Both the position numbers and the translations under genes were made by a program. The notes under the pieces were generated by a model. It was not told where the DNA came from and did not search any database. It saw nothing but the letters and a program-made list of their open reading frames with translations. A stretch of 64,000 nt of DNA from Streptomyces sp. NBC_01476. Its GTDB lineage: Bacteria; Actinomycetota; Actinomycetes; Streptomycetales; Streptomycetaceae. The stretch lies in contig NZ_CP109446.1 in assembly GCF_036227265.1 (NCBI RefSeq), positions 4,039,001 to 4,103,000 on the forward strand. The letters run 5' to 3'. Positions 54,891-63,655 of the stretch are shown here, piece by piece; within the stretch, counting starts at the first letter, position 1, and each line of letters starts with the position of its first letter.

Positions 54891-54897
54891 ACGCAGC

Positions 54898-55090
54898 GTG
54901 ACCGCCACAGGGGCCGGGCAGACCGGCCTGGCCTGGGTGGTGAACGCCTACCTGATCGCGTTCGCCGGCCTGCTGCTGCTCTCCGGCCGGCTCGGCGATC
55001 CGCTCGGCCGCCGCCGCATCCTGGTGGCCGGCCTCACCGCCTTCACCGCCGCCTCCCTCCTGTGCGGCTTCGCCGCGGCGTTGCTGCGGC
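54898..55090 (+). pseudogene. MFS transporter remnant (N-terminal helices)
   Basis: QTGLAWVVNAYLIAFAGLLL then [20 protein letters not shown] and AASLLCGFAAAL are helices 2-3 of a DHA2-type drug exporter, including the motif-[12 protein letters not shown]. Homology stops at about 55090 and nothing of the rest is found. A frame continues to 55311 but is antisense to the serine hydrolase. Truncated at both ends. Confidence 0.65.
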
Positions 55091-55116
55091 CACCGGCCGA
55101 CGGCACGGCGGCGGTC

Positions 55117-56505
55117 TCAGCGGTCCTGCCAGCCCGGGAAGCCGCCCGGCACCGGAGCCGACGGATCGTAAGGCCGGCGTGTGAAGACGAAGGAGCCGAG
55201 GTCGAGATGGCTCAACGAGCCGTCCGGCCGCCGTACCGGCCGCAGTGTCTCCCCCGCGTAATAGCCCTCGCGGCCGGTCCAGGTGCCGTCATGTTCCACG
55301 TGGAACCGTGATCCACGGCCCTGGCCGGCCAGCGGCTCCAGCAGCAGTTCGCCACCGGCCCGCACCCGCAGCACAACGCAGGTCGTCCCCCAGTACCAGG
55401 GCCCGGCGAGGTCCAGCAGCACGGGATCGACGTTCTCCATGGGCTGCCAGGGCGTGGGGAAGCCCGGCTCGGCGTGGGCGGTGATCGCCAGCAGGTCGGC
55501 GGCGATCGCGGAGACCGCGGGTCCGGACGTGCAGTTGGCCAGGGCCAGCGCGCCCACCCCGTCCGCGACGCTCACCCACAGTGCGGCGAGAAAACCGGGC
55601 ATCGAGCCGGTGTGCCCGGCGAGAGCGCGGCCGTCCCGGCGCAGCAACTGCACCCCGAGCCCGTAGCCGCCGTCCGGGTTGGTGTCATCGGGCGGCGCGG
55701 CCGGCAGCCGCATCTCCTCCACCGTGGCGGGGGCCAGCACGCGCTCGTCCCCGGCCGCCAGAAAGGCAGCCCACCGGGCCAGATCGGCGGCGGTCGACCA
55801 GAGTTCGCCCGCCGGAGCCATCCGCCCCGTCTCCTGTACGGCCTCGGGGCGCATCACATCCGCCCACGGGTGGACGGCGAAGCCCCCGGCGGCCGGAGCC
55901 TGTGGCCGCAGCGACGTACGGTCCATGCCGAGCGGCTCCAGCACCTCGGCCCGCAGCGCCGCACCGAAGGACGTTCCGCGCCGCTGCTCCACGAGGGCGC
56001 CGAGCAGGGCGAAGCCGGGGTTGGAGTAGTGGTAGCGGCGCCCGGCCGGATGCTTCACCGGCGCCGGGCCGAGGACGTCGGCGAGTTCGGGCCGCAGGTC
56101 GCCCGGGGTCCGCTCCCACCAGGGGGCGGGGGTCTCGGAGGCCAGTCCTGAGGTGTGGCTGAGCAGTTGGCCCACCGTCAGGGCGGCGACCCCGGCGTCG
56201 AGTCCCGGCAGATGCCGGCCCACCGGGTCGGTGAGAGCCAGCGCGCCCTCGTCCCGCAGCCGCAGCACCAGCACGGCCACGAAGGTCTTGGTCAGCGAGC
56301 CGATCCGGTACTGGGTGCCGGCGTCCGGGGCGTGCCCCTCGATCATGCTGCGTCCGCCGCTCCACACCAGCCGCCCGTCACGTACCACCGCCCCGACGAG
56401 CGAGGGGGTACGGCCCTGCGCCTGCCCCACCGCCAGCCGGTGCAGCAGTGCCCGCCGGGTAGCCGGCAGCAACGCGTCCGCGCCGTGCTCGTCCTCAACC
56501 GCCAC
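55117..56505 (-). CDS. Serine hydrolase, beta-lactamase/class C family
   Basis: 462 residues. SLTK at 70-73 is the nucleophile/base SxxK, YSN at 160-162, and GHTGSMPG near 300 is the third motif. No signal peptide, so probably cytoplasmic; likely an esterase or D-aminopeptidase rather than a true beta-lactamase. GTG 56505 has GGGGAG 8 bases upstream and overlaps the 3' end of the methyltransferase gene by 11 bases. A ParB site lies inside it near the C-terminus. Confidence 0.85.
   Translation of the reverse strand: MAVEDEHGADALLPATRRALLHRLAVGQAQGRTPSLVGAVVRDGRLVWSGGRSMIEGHAPDAGTQYRIGSLTKTFVAVLVLRLRDEGALALTDPVGRHLPGLDAGVAALTVGQLLSHTSGLASETPAPWWERTPGDLRPELADVLGPAPVKHPAGRRYHYSNPGFALLGALVEQRRGTSFGAALRAEVLEPLGMDRTSLRPQAPAAGGFAVHPWADVMRPEAVQETGRMAPAGELWSTAADLARWAAFLAAGDERVLAPATVEEMRLPAAPPDDTNPDGGYGLGVQLLRRDGRALAGHTGSMPGFLAALWVSVADGVGALALANCTSGPAVSAIAADLLAITAHAEPGFPTPWQPMENVDPVLLDLAGPWYWGTTCVVLRVRAGGELLLEPLAGQGRGSRFHVEHDGTWTGREGYYAGETLRPVRRPDGSLSHLDLGSFVFTRRPYDPSAPVPGGFPGWQDR
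55293..55306. promoter_or_regulatory. parS-like site inside serine hydrolase gene
   Basis: GTTCCACGTGGAAC within codons for RFHVEH of the serine hydrolase. Confidence 0.75.
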
Positions 56506-57409
56506 TCGTCGTGCTCCCCTTCGCCGCTGCTTCCCGATCCGCCGCCCGGAACCGGACGGAGATGATCGACATCCGCAACGACCGTACCCCGGGCAGCAGA
56601 TGGGAGACAGGCGCGATGGCGTACAGCCCCCGCCCACGCGGCAGCCGCAGACTGCGGACCCCGGCGATCCGCGGCGAGGCGGCGGCCACCTTGCGGTACT
56701 CCTTGACGTCCATGCCCCACTGCCAGCGGGGCGCGCGGTAGCCGCCCTCGGGGACGTCGAAGGCACCGGCCTGGTTACGGGCGACCATGGAGCGCGAGAG
56801 GGTGTCGAAGAGGAAGCCGCCGCCGGGGAAGCGCTCCGCGCACGCCGCGATCAGGCCCTTGACCTCCTGCTCCGGCAGATACATCAACAGGCCCTGGGCG
56901 GTGACCAGTACGTCCTGCGGCGGCACGCCGCTCGCCGTCACCTCGTCCATCCACCGCGGGTCGAGCGCCGAGCACGCCAGGGTGCGCCGCCGCGGCGGCT
57001 CGTCGGGCAGCAAGGCGCCGCGTACCGCCACCGTCTCCGGCAGATCCACCGTCAGCCAGCGGACCCGCCCGTCGTCCACCCGCCAGAACTGCGTCTCCAG
57101 CCCCTCGCCCAGCGCCACCACCATGCCGCCGGGGTGCTCGGCGATGAAGCGCCGCACCTCGTCGTCCAGGCAGCGCACCCGCAGCGCGTGCCACTGTGCC
57201 ATGGGGGCGCCGCCGAACCGTTCGAAGGGGTAGTCGATCCGCTCGACCAACTCCACCGCCCGCGGGTCGTCGAGCAGCCGGCTGCCGTCGCGCCTGGCTT
57301 CCGCCGCCCGGTTGTAGAGATTCCACAGCAGCGTCTCGGGCACGCCGTCCAGCTCGACCTTCAGCCGCTCGCCGCGGTCCACGCCGCCGTTCCGCCGGGC
57401 ATCGTCCAT
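56495..57409 (-). CDS. SAM-dependent methyltransferase (leucine carboxyl methyltransferase family)
   Basis: 304 residues. ETLLWNLYNRAAEARRDGSR, GMVVALGEGLETQFWRVDDG (the SAM-binding loop, with ALGEGLETQFWR as in LCM proteins), VTAQGLLMYLPEQEV and FLFDTLSRSMV. Methylates an O or carboxyl group of a small molecule or protein; target unknown. ATG 57409. Co-transcribed with the serine hydrolase. Confidence 0.8.
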   Translation of the reverse strand: MDDARRNGGVDRGERLKVELDGVPETLLWNLYNRAAEARRDGSRLLDDPRAVELVERIDYPFERFGGAPMAQWHALRVRCLDDEVRRFIAEHPGGMVVALGEGLETQFWRVDDGRVRWLTVDLPETVAVRGALLPDEPPRRRTLACSALDPRWMDEVTASGVPPQDVLVTAQGLLMYLPEQEVKGLIAACAERFPGGGFLFDTLSRSMVARNQAGAFDVPEGGYRAPRWQWGMDVKEYRKVAAASPRIAGVRSLRLPRGRGLYAIAPVSHLLPGVRSLRMSIISVRFRAADREAAAKGSTTSGG

Positions 57410-57490
57410 TCCCCCAGACTCTCATCCGCCCGGTCGGCAGGCGCGGAGCCCGCCGGGCACGCCGCCGGCCACCGCTGCCGGTCCAAACGG

Positions 57491-57519
57491 TTGACACCCC
57501 CAGGGGGCGGGCGTAGACA
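57491..57519 (+). promoter_or_regulatory. Strong promoter of the GH3 gene
   Basis: TTGACA (57491-57496), 17 bases, TAGACA (57514-57519): near-consensus housekeeping promoter. Transcription should start around 57526. Confidence 0.75.
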
Positions 57520-57531
57520 TCCCTTCGGTCA

Positions 57532-57543
57532 GAGAGCGCTCTC
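57532..57543. promoter_or_regulatory. LacI-type operator of the GH3 gene
   Basis: Perfect 12-base palindrome GAGAGCGCTCTC just downstream of the expected start of transcription. It resembles the CebR-type sequence TGGGAGCGCTCCCA. Repression by a LacI regulator that responds to an oligosaccharide is likely. Confidence 0.65.
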
Positions 57544-57650
57544 AGTGCGGGCGCCCACCGGCCACCGCTTCCCCGCACGGGCCGCGGCGCAGCTGTCGCG
57601 GTATCGGTTCCCCCCATCTCGATGAGCCGTTCCGACCTGTAGGAGCACAC

Positions 57651-60600
57651 ATGAGGGTCACCCCACTTGGCCTCTCCGCGAACCGTAAACGTTTCCGAAA
57701 ATCTCCCCAGGGCGTTGTGCTGCTCGCCCTGGCGCTGATCGCCTCGGCCTATCTCTCGCTGGTGCCGACCTCCTCGCACGCCGCCACTCCCGTGCTGCTC
57801 TCCCAGGGCAAGCCGGCCACCGCATCCTCCGTACAGGACGCCTTCACCGCGAACGCGGCGGTGGACGGCGACACCGGCACCCGCTGGTCCAGCGCTGCCA
57901 CCGACCCCCAGTGGCTCCAGGTCGACCTCGGCTCCGCCCAGCCGATCACCCAGGTGGTGCTCAACTGGGAGACCGCGTACGGCAAGGCGTTCAAGATCCA
58001 GACGTCCAACGACGGTTCCACGTGGAACGACATCTACTCCACGACCACCGGCACGGGGGGCACCCAGACCCTCAGCGTGACCGGCACCGGCCGCTACGTA
58101 CGGATGTACGGCACCGTGCGGGGCACCCAATGGGGCTACTCACTCTGGGAGTTCCAGGTCTACGGCGGTTCCGGCGGCGGTACGAACCCGCCGGCCACCT
58201 GCGCCACGACCACCGCCGCACTCGGCAAACCGGCCACCGCCTCCTCCACCGAGAACGCCGGCACCCCGGCCTCTGCGGCCTTCGACGGCAACGCGGGCAC
58301 CCGCTGGTCCAGCGCGCCCTCCGACCCGCAGTGGGTCCAGGTGGACCTCGGCTCCTCGCAGACCCTCTGCGGCGCCCAGTTGAGCTGGGAGACCGCGTAC
58401 GCGAAGGCGTACCAGATCCAGGTCTCGGACAACGGTTCCACGTGGAACACTGTCTACTCCACGACCAACGGTCCTGGTGGCGTGGAGAACCTCTCCTTCA
58501 CCGGCACCGGCCGCTATGTGCGGATGTACGGCACCGTGCGGGCCACCCAGTACGGCTACTCGCTCTGGGAGTTCACCCTGCTGACGCCCGGTGGCACCGG
58601 CACCACCCCGCCGCCCGGCGGCGGCAACGGCGACTGCCCGTGGGTGGGTTCGACCGCGCCGGTCGCCACCCGTGTCGCGCAGGTGATGGCGCAGATGACC
58701 ACCGCGCAGAAGGTGTCGATCCTGCACGGCAACAACAACGCGTCGCCGTACATCGGCAACATCACCGGCATACCGTCGCTCTGCATCCCGGACATCGGTC
58801 TCCAGGACGGCCCGGCGGGCGTCGGTGACGGCCTCGGCGGCGTCACCCAGATGCCGTCCGGCAACGCGTCGGCGGCGACCTTCGACGATGCGCTGGAGCA
58901 GCAGTACGGCGCGGCCATCGGTGCCGAGTTCGCCGGGAAGGGCGTGCAGGTGGCGCTCGGCCCGACGCTGAACATCGTGCGCGACCCGCGCTGGGGCCGG
59001 TCCTTCGAGAGCTTCAGCGAGGACCCGTACCTCAACGGACGGCTGGCGGCAGCGGACATCCGCGGCATCCAGAGCCAGGGTGTGATGGCCGAGATGAAGC
59101 ACGTGGCCGTCTACAACATCGAGAACCCGGCCGGCACGGTCGTGGTCGACAAGCGGACCATGCAGGAGCTGTACCTGCCGGCCTTCCAGGCCGCGATCCA
59201 GCAGGGGTCCCCGGCCGCGGCGATGTGCGCGTACAGCATCGTCAACAGCGTGCCGGCCTGCCAGAACCCGGATCTGCTCAACACCGGCCTCTACCAGCAG
59301 GCGAACTTCGGCGGCTTCGTCACCAGCGACTGGGGCGGCACCCACGCGACGGTGGAGTCGGCGAACGCGGGGCTGACGGTGGAAATGCCCAACGGGTACT
59401 TCTTCGCCGACTTCCTGGCGCAGGCGGTGGCCAACGGCACCGTCAGCCAGACGACGCTGGACACCATGGTGAGCCGGCTGCTCACGCAGTTCTTCGCGTT
59501 CGGCCTCTTCGACAAGGCGCCCAGCGGTTCGCGGGACGCCACCGTCACCACCCCGGCCCACGTCCAGGTCGCCCTCCAGGGCGCCGAGGAGGGTGCCGTC
59601 CTGCTGAAGAACAACGGCATCCTGCCGCTCTCCACCGCCACTACCCACTCGATCGCGGTGATCGGCTGGGACGGCGGCGCGGGTGTGCAGTCCATCGGCG
59701 GCGGCAGTGCCACGGTGACCAGTTCGGGAACGGTGTGGCCGATCACCGGCATCCAGAACCGGGTGGCCGGCACCGGCACCACCGTCCAGTACAACGACGC
59801 CACGAACCTCAGCTCCGCGGTCACCCTGGCCCGCAGCTCCGACGTGGCGATCGTCTTCGCCAGCGACAACTACGGCAACGAGGAGCACGACACCACCACG
59901 CTCGACCTGCCCAACAACGGCGGCAGCACGGTCAGTCAGAACGACATGATCGCCCAGGTCGCCGCGGCGAACCCGCACACCATCGTGGTGCTCAACAACA
60001 ACTCGGCGATCAACATGCCGTGGCTGAACCAGGTCGCGGGCGTCTTCGAGGCCTTCTACCCGGGCCAGCAGATCGGCACGGCGATGGCGGCGCTGATCTT
60101 CGGCGACGTCAACCCGTCGGGCAAGCTCCCGGTCACCTTCCCGAAGTCGCTCGCGGACGTGCCCGCCAACACCCCCGCGCAGTGGCCGGGCACGAACGGG
60201 CAGGTGCAGTACAGCGAGGGCCTCAACGTCGGCTACAAGTGGTACGACGCGAAGAACATCGACCCGCTCTTCCCGTTCGGCTTCGGCCTGTCGTACACCA
60301 CCTTCGGATTCAGCAATCTGCAGGTGGGGGCGCTGTCCGGGGGGAACTCGACGGTCCATGTCACGGTGACCAACACCGGGTCGCGGGCCGGCACCGACGT
60401 CGCGCAGCTCTACGTCGGCGACCCGGTGTCGACCGGTGAGCCGGTGCATCAGCTGCGCGGCTACCAGCGGGTGACCCTCAACCCGGGCCAGTCGCAGACG
60501 CTGACCTTCACGGTGAGCACCCATGACCTGGCCTACTGGAACACCGGCAGCAACAACTGGACGACCGCGGCGGGCAATTACCAGATCCTGGTGGGTGACT

Positions 60601-60935
60601 CCTCACGCAACCTCCCGGTGACGGGCACGCTCAACGTTCCCAGCGCCGTCACGCCGGCCACCGTCACCCCGGCCGCGACCGCTGCCCTGGCGGTGCCGAA
60701 CCCGTACGGCATGAGCAGCCCGGTGCACACCCCGGTCAGCTGGGCCTTCGACCCGAACAGCGCGGCCGGCACCGCCTACACCGCGACCGGCCTGCCGCCC
60801 GGCATCTCGCTGGCTGCCGACGGCACGTTCACCGGCGCCGCCACGAAGGCGGGCACCTACACCGTGACCGTCACCGCCACGTCCCGTTCCTCCGCCACCG
60901 GCGCGGCCACCTTCGTCTGGACCGCCACGCCCTGA
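57651..60935 (+). CDS. Secreted GH3 glycoside hydrolase with two F5/8 type C-like domains
   Basis: 1094 residues. Signal peptide (VVLLALALIASAYLSLVPTS, cleavage near SSHAA). Two homologous carbohydrate-binding F5/8 (CBM32-like) domains at about 46-172 and 182-311, each with TRWSSA, SDPQW/TDPQW and GSTWN. The GH3 catalytic part spans about 325-870: VTSDWGGTHA has nucleophile D560, and SGKLPVTFPKS is conserved. An Fn3-like domain and an Ig-like (He_PIG) domain end the protein. Likely beta-glucosidase-type on plant polysaccharide. GTAGGAG lies 5 bases before ATG. Two ParB-type palindromes occur in its coding sequence. Confidence 0.9.
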   Translation: MRVTPLGLSANRKRFRKSPQGVVLLALALIASAYLSLVPTSSHAATPVLLSQGKPATASSVQDAFTANAAVDGDTGTRWSSAATDPQWLQVDLGSAQPITQVVLNWETAYGKAFKIQTSNDGSTWNDIYSTTTGTGGTQTLSVTGTGRYVRMYGTVRGTQWGYSLWEFQVYGGSGGGTNPPATCATTTAALGKPATASSTENAGTPASAAFDGNAGTRWSSAPSDPQWVQVDLGSSQTLCGAQLSWETAYAKAYQIQVSDNGSTWNTVYSTTNGPGGVENLSFTGTGRYVRMYGTVRATQYGYSLWEFTLLTPGGTGTTPPPGGGNGDCPWVGSTAPVATRVAQVMAQMTTAQKVSILHGNNNASPYIGNITGIPSLCIPDIGLQDGPAGVGDGLGGVTQMPSGNASAATFDDALEQQYGAAIGAEFAGKGVQVALGPTLNIVRDPRWGRSFESFSEDPYLNGRLAAADIRGIQSQGVMAEMKHVAVYNIENPAGTVVVDKRTMQELYLPAFQAAIQQGSPAAAMCAYSIVNSVPACQNPDLLNTGLYQQANFGGFVTSDWGGTHATVESANAGLTVEMPNGYFFADFLAQAVANGTVSQTTLDTMVSRLLTQFFAFGLFDKAPSGSRDATVTTPAHVQVALQGAEEGAVLLKNNGILPLSTATTHSIAVIGWDGGAGVQSIGGGSATVTSSGTVWPITGIQNRVAGTGTTVQYNDATNLSSAVTLARSSDVAIVFASDNYGNEEHDTTTLDLPNNGGSTVSQNDMIAQVAAANPHTIVVLNNNSAINMPWLNQVAGVFEAFYPGQQIGTAMAALIFGDVNPSGKLPVTFPKSLADVPANTPAQWPGTNGQVQYSEGLNVGYKWYDAKNIDPLFPFGFGLSYTTFGFSNLQVGALSGGNSTVHVTVTNTGSRAGTDVAQLYVGDPVSTGEPVHQLRGYQRVTLNPGQSQTLTFTVSTHDLAYWNTGSNNWTTAAGNYQILVGDSSRNLPVTGTLNVPSAVTPATVTPAATAALAVPNPYGMSSPVHTPVSWAFDPNSAAGTAYTATGLPPGISLAADGTFTGAATKAGTYTVTVTATSRSSATGAATFVWTATP
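58015..58028. promoter_or_regulatory. parS-like site inside GH3 gene, domain 1
   Basis: GTTCCACGTGGAAC spanning codons for GSTWN at about residues 122-126. Confidence 0.75.
58435..58448. promoter_or_regulatory. parS-like site inside GH3 gene, domain 2
   Basis: GTTCCACGTGGAAC at the homologous codons for GSTWN, about residues 262-266, exactly 420 bases after the first. Confidence 0.75.
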
Positions 60936-60957
60936 CCACCCCTCTCCCCACCCACCA

Positions 60958-60988
60958 GCGCCCCCGCCTCCCCCGGAGCCGGGGGCGC
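60958..60988. terminator. Bidirectional terminator after GH3 gene
   Basis: GCGCCCCCG pairs perfectly with CGGGGGCGC around a 13-base loop, between two convergent stops at 60935 and 61000. Confidence 0.7.
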
Positions 60989-60999
60989 CCCCTTGTCCC

Positions 61000-61359
61000 T
61001 CACAGCCGGCCCCGCACCGCGTCAAAGGACTCGTCGTGCCAGCGCCAGCCGGCGGTGCCGTCGCCGTGGATGTGCAGTATGAACTCGGCGACCGGGCCGC
61101 CGTCGGGAAACGCCAGGGTGAGCGCGCTGCGTATCCGGGTGAAGCAGGCGTCGGCCCGCTCCCAGTCCTCCTCGTCGGCAGCCCGCTCTTGCTCACTGAA
61201 GAGGGGACGAAACTCTTCAAAACCAGGAAGCGTCTCGACGTCGGCGTGCACCCAGGGCATATCGACCCCGGTCACGGTCAGCCGGGCGATCTCTTGGTCA
61301 CCGTGGTGAAGTCGCCAGATCCTGCCGGAGGTCAGGTTCGGGTTGGTCATGTCTCCCAT
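61000..61359 (-). CDS. Hypothetical small acidic protein
   Basis: 119 residues from ATG 61359 (an ATG at 61350 is possible). Acidic, with IWRLHHGDQEIARLTVTGVD, VETLPGFEEFRPLFSEQER and FILHIHGDGTAGWRWHDES. I recall similar short Streptomyces proteins without a named domain. Function unknown. Confidence 0.6.
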   Translation of the reverse strand: MGDMTNPNLTSGRIWRLHHGDQEIARLTVTGVDMPWVHADVETLPGFEEFRPLFSEQERAADEEDWERADACFTRIRSALTLAFPDGGPVAEFILHIHGDGTAGWRWHDESFDAVRGRL

Positions 61360-61748
61360 GATGACGATCGACACTGACAGGCCGGGGGTGACTTCACCGC
61401 CCCGCCGCCCCTCCATCTCGTTCACACCTGTCTCGACCCTCGCCCCGCAAGGTCGGCACCCAGATCAATGCGCCAAGCCGCAGTTCTTCGACGGTGAGCA
61501 GTCGGGAGCCCCGGCCTGGCCGTTGCCGCCGCTCTCACGCAAGCAGCCGCTCATCAGCAGCGACCTCGCCGGGATCGACAAGATCCACTGACAGGAGCAC
61601 CGCCGACGGCCAACTCCGAGTGGGAATCCGCCGACTTCGGTGGGGCAGGACAGCCTGAGTCCCGTTCCCCTGTCCGATTGGCCACGATGGGGACATCGCC
61701 GATGGGAAAGGGGCACGGGATCTGGGAACCTACACGGCGGCGGTTGGG
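61360..61748. other. Gap without a supported gene
   Basis: About 390 bases before the dnaB stop. A tail reading FFDGEQSGAPAWPLPPLSRK is seen at 61480-61590 but without a recognisable match. No other feature seen. Confidence 0.35.
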
Positions 61749-63212
61749 TTACGTCTGGGCCATGTCCACGAAGCGGCTGTAGTGGCCCTGGAAGGCGACG
61801 GTGATCGTGGCGGTGGGGCCGTTGCGGTGTTTGGCGACGATGAGGTCGGCCTCGCCGGCGCGGGGGGACTCCTTTTCGTAGGCGTCCTCGCGGTGGAGCA
61901 GGATCACCATGTCCGCGTCCTGCTCGATGGAGCCGGATTCGCGGAGGTCGGAGACCATCGGCTTCTTGTCGGTGCGCTGTTCGGGGCCGCGGTTGAGCTG
62001 GGAGAGGGCGATCACCGGGACTTCGAGCTCCTTGGCGAGGAGCTTGAGGTTACGGGACATGTCGGAGACCTCCTGCTGGCGGCTCTCCGGGCGGCGGGAG
62101 CCGCCGGACTGCATCAGCTGGAGGTAGTCGATGACGACCAGCCGCAGGTCGTTGCGCTGTTTGAGGCGGCGGCACTTGGCCCGGATCTCCATCATCGACA
62201 GGTTCGGCGAGTCGTCGATGTAGAGCGGCGCCTCGGTGACGTCGGACATCCGGCGCGCGACCTTCGTCCAGTCGTCGTCGGTCATCGTGCCGGAGCGCAT
62301 GTGGTGCAGCGCGACCCGGGCCTCCGCGGAGAGCAGCCGCATGGCGATCTCGTTGCGGCCCATCTCCAGCGAGAAGATGACGCTGGGCATCTTGTTGGCG
62401 ATCGAGCAGGTGCGCGCGAAGTCCAGCGCCAGCGTCGACTTGCCCATTGCCGGGCGCGCGGCGATGACGATCATCTGACCGGGGTGCAGCCCATTGGTGA
62501 GCGAGTCCAGGTCCGTGAAGCCGGTCGGCACCCCGGACATCTGGCCGCTGCGCGAACCGATCGCCTCGATCTCGTCGAGCGCGCCCTCCATGATGTCGCC
62601 GAGCGGCAGATAGTCCTCCGAGGTCCGCTGCTCGGTGACCGCGTAGATCTCCGCCTGGGCGTTGTTGACGATCTCGTCGACATCGCCGTCGGCCGCGTAT
62701 CCCATCTGCGTGATCCGGGTGCCGGCCTCGACCAGGCGGCGCAGCACCGCCCGCTCGTGGACGATCTCGGCGTAGTACTCGGCGTTGGCGGCGGTCGGCA
62801 CCGCGTTGACGAGGGTGTGCAGATAGGGCGTGCCGCCGATCCGGGCGATCTCACCGCGCTTGGTGAGTTCGGCCGCGGTGGTGATCGGGTCGGCGGGCTC
62901 ACCGCGGGCGTAGAGGTCGAGGATCGCGTTGTAGATGGTCTCGTGCGCCGGGCGGTAGAAGTCCGCGCCCTTGAGCACCTCCACCACGTCGGCGATGGCG
63001 TCCTTGGAGAGCAACATGCCGCCGAGGACGGACTGTTCGGCGTCCAGGTCCTGCGGGGGCACCCGCTCGAAGCCGCCGTTCTCCCCGAAGCGGCCCGAAC
63101 TCTCCTCGCCCGCGCCCTTCTTGCGGAACGGGCTGACCGCCGGCGGCTCGTCCGGCGGCATCTCCCAGTGGTCGTCGGCGGGTTCGGGCTGGCTCATCCG
63201 GGGTTGGCTCAT
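61749..63212 (-). CDS. dnaB: Replicative DNA helicase
   Basis: 487 residues. N-terminal domain (AEQSVLGGMLLSKDAIADVV) and RecA-like ATPase: Walker A ARPAMGKST near residue 235, IFSLEMGRNEIAMRL, LRLVVIDYLQLMQSGG, ALSQLNRGPEQRTDKKP, and a C-terminal DnaB arginine region (IVAKHRNGPTATITVAF). It unwinds DNA at the fork. No intein is seen. I chose ATG 63212 (GGAGGG about 10 bases upstream); the frame extends to 63515 but that region carries DnaA boxes. Confidence 0.95.
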   Translation of the reverse strand: MSQPRMSQPEPADDHWEMPPDEPPAVSPFRKKGAGEESSGRFGENGGFERVPPQDLDAEQSVLGGMLLSKDAIADVVEVLKGADFYRPAHETIYNAILDLYARGEPADPITTAAELTKRGEIARIGGTPYLHTLVNAVPTAANAEYYAEIVHERAVLRRLVEAGTRITQMGYAADGDVDEIVNNAQAEIYAVTEQRTSEDYLPLGDIMEGALDEIEAIGSRSGQMSGVPTGFTDLDSLTNGLHPGQMIVIAARPAMGKSTLALDFARTCSIANKMPSVIFSLEMGRNEIAMRLLSAEARVALHHMRSGTMTDDDWTKVARRMSDVTEAPLYIDDSPNLSMMEIRAKCRRLKQRNDLRLVVIDYLQLMQSGGSRRPESRQQEVSDMSRNLKLLAKELEVPVIALSQLNRGPEQRTDKKPMVSDLRESGSIEQDADMVILLHREDAYEKESPRAGEADLIVAKHRNGPTATITVAFQGHYSRFVDMAQT

Positions 63213-63379
63213 TCCCGTCACCCTCCCTCCGTCCGACCGGTCCTTCCGGACCCCGCGTGCGTGCCACTCTTTCACGGCACGGCTACCAGAACCGCGCCAC
63301 CCGGCCGCCGCGAAACAGGCGCGTCGGGTACGTCGGGAAGGCTCCACGGTAGGCCCCCGGGGCACCCGGACCAACCCCG

Positions 63380-63468
63380 TTATCCACAGGGGGTGTGGAC
63401 GGCGGCCCGATACCTGTGGAGAACTGCCCCCAACCTGTGTACAGCCCTTGGGACAGCCCTGTGGACAA
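63380..63468. promoter_or_regulatory. DnaA-box-like cluster upstream of dnaB
   Basis: TTATCCACA at 63380-63388 and TTGTCCACA on the other strand at 63460-63468 match the DnaA box exactly. Imperfect copies: CCGTCCACA (63394-63402, minus) and TTCTCCACA (63415-63423, minus). Four sites within 90 bases in the gap between dnaB and the MATE gene. Confidence 0.6.
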
Positions 63469-63643
63469 GCCGCCAATCGGCTGACGGCAACCGCTGTGAC
63501 CTGGCACTTCTTCATCCATAGCCTGTGCAGGAGAAAAACTTTTCCGCCGCGTCCAAGATCGCCACAAACAACGCGGAGGAGATCACTCTACGCAGTCGCC
63601 CGTAATGACTGGACGCTCACTTCACCTCTTACTTGTGGACGAT

Positions 63644-63649
63644 TATGCT
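63644..63649 (+). promoter_or_regulatory. -10 element of MATE transporter
   Basis: TATGCT, 6 bases before GTG 63656, so the transcript would be leaderless; TTCACC (63621-63626) is a possible -35, 17 bases upstream. Confidence 0.5.
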
Positions 63650-63655
63650 GTGCCT

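Noticed and set aside
61782..63521. Plus-strand 579-codon frame
   Set aside because: Antisense of dnaB.
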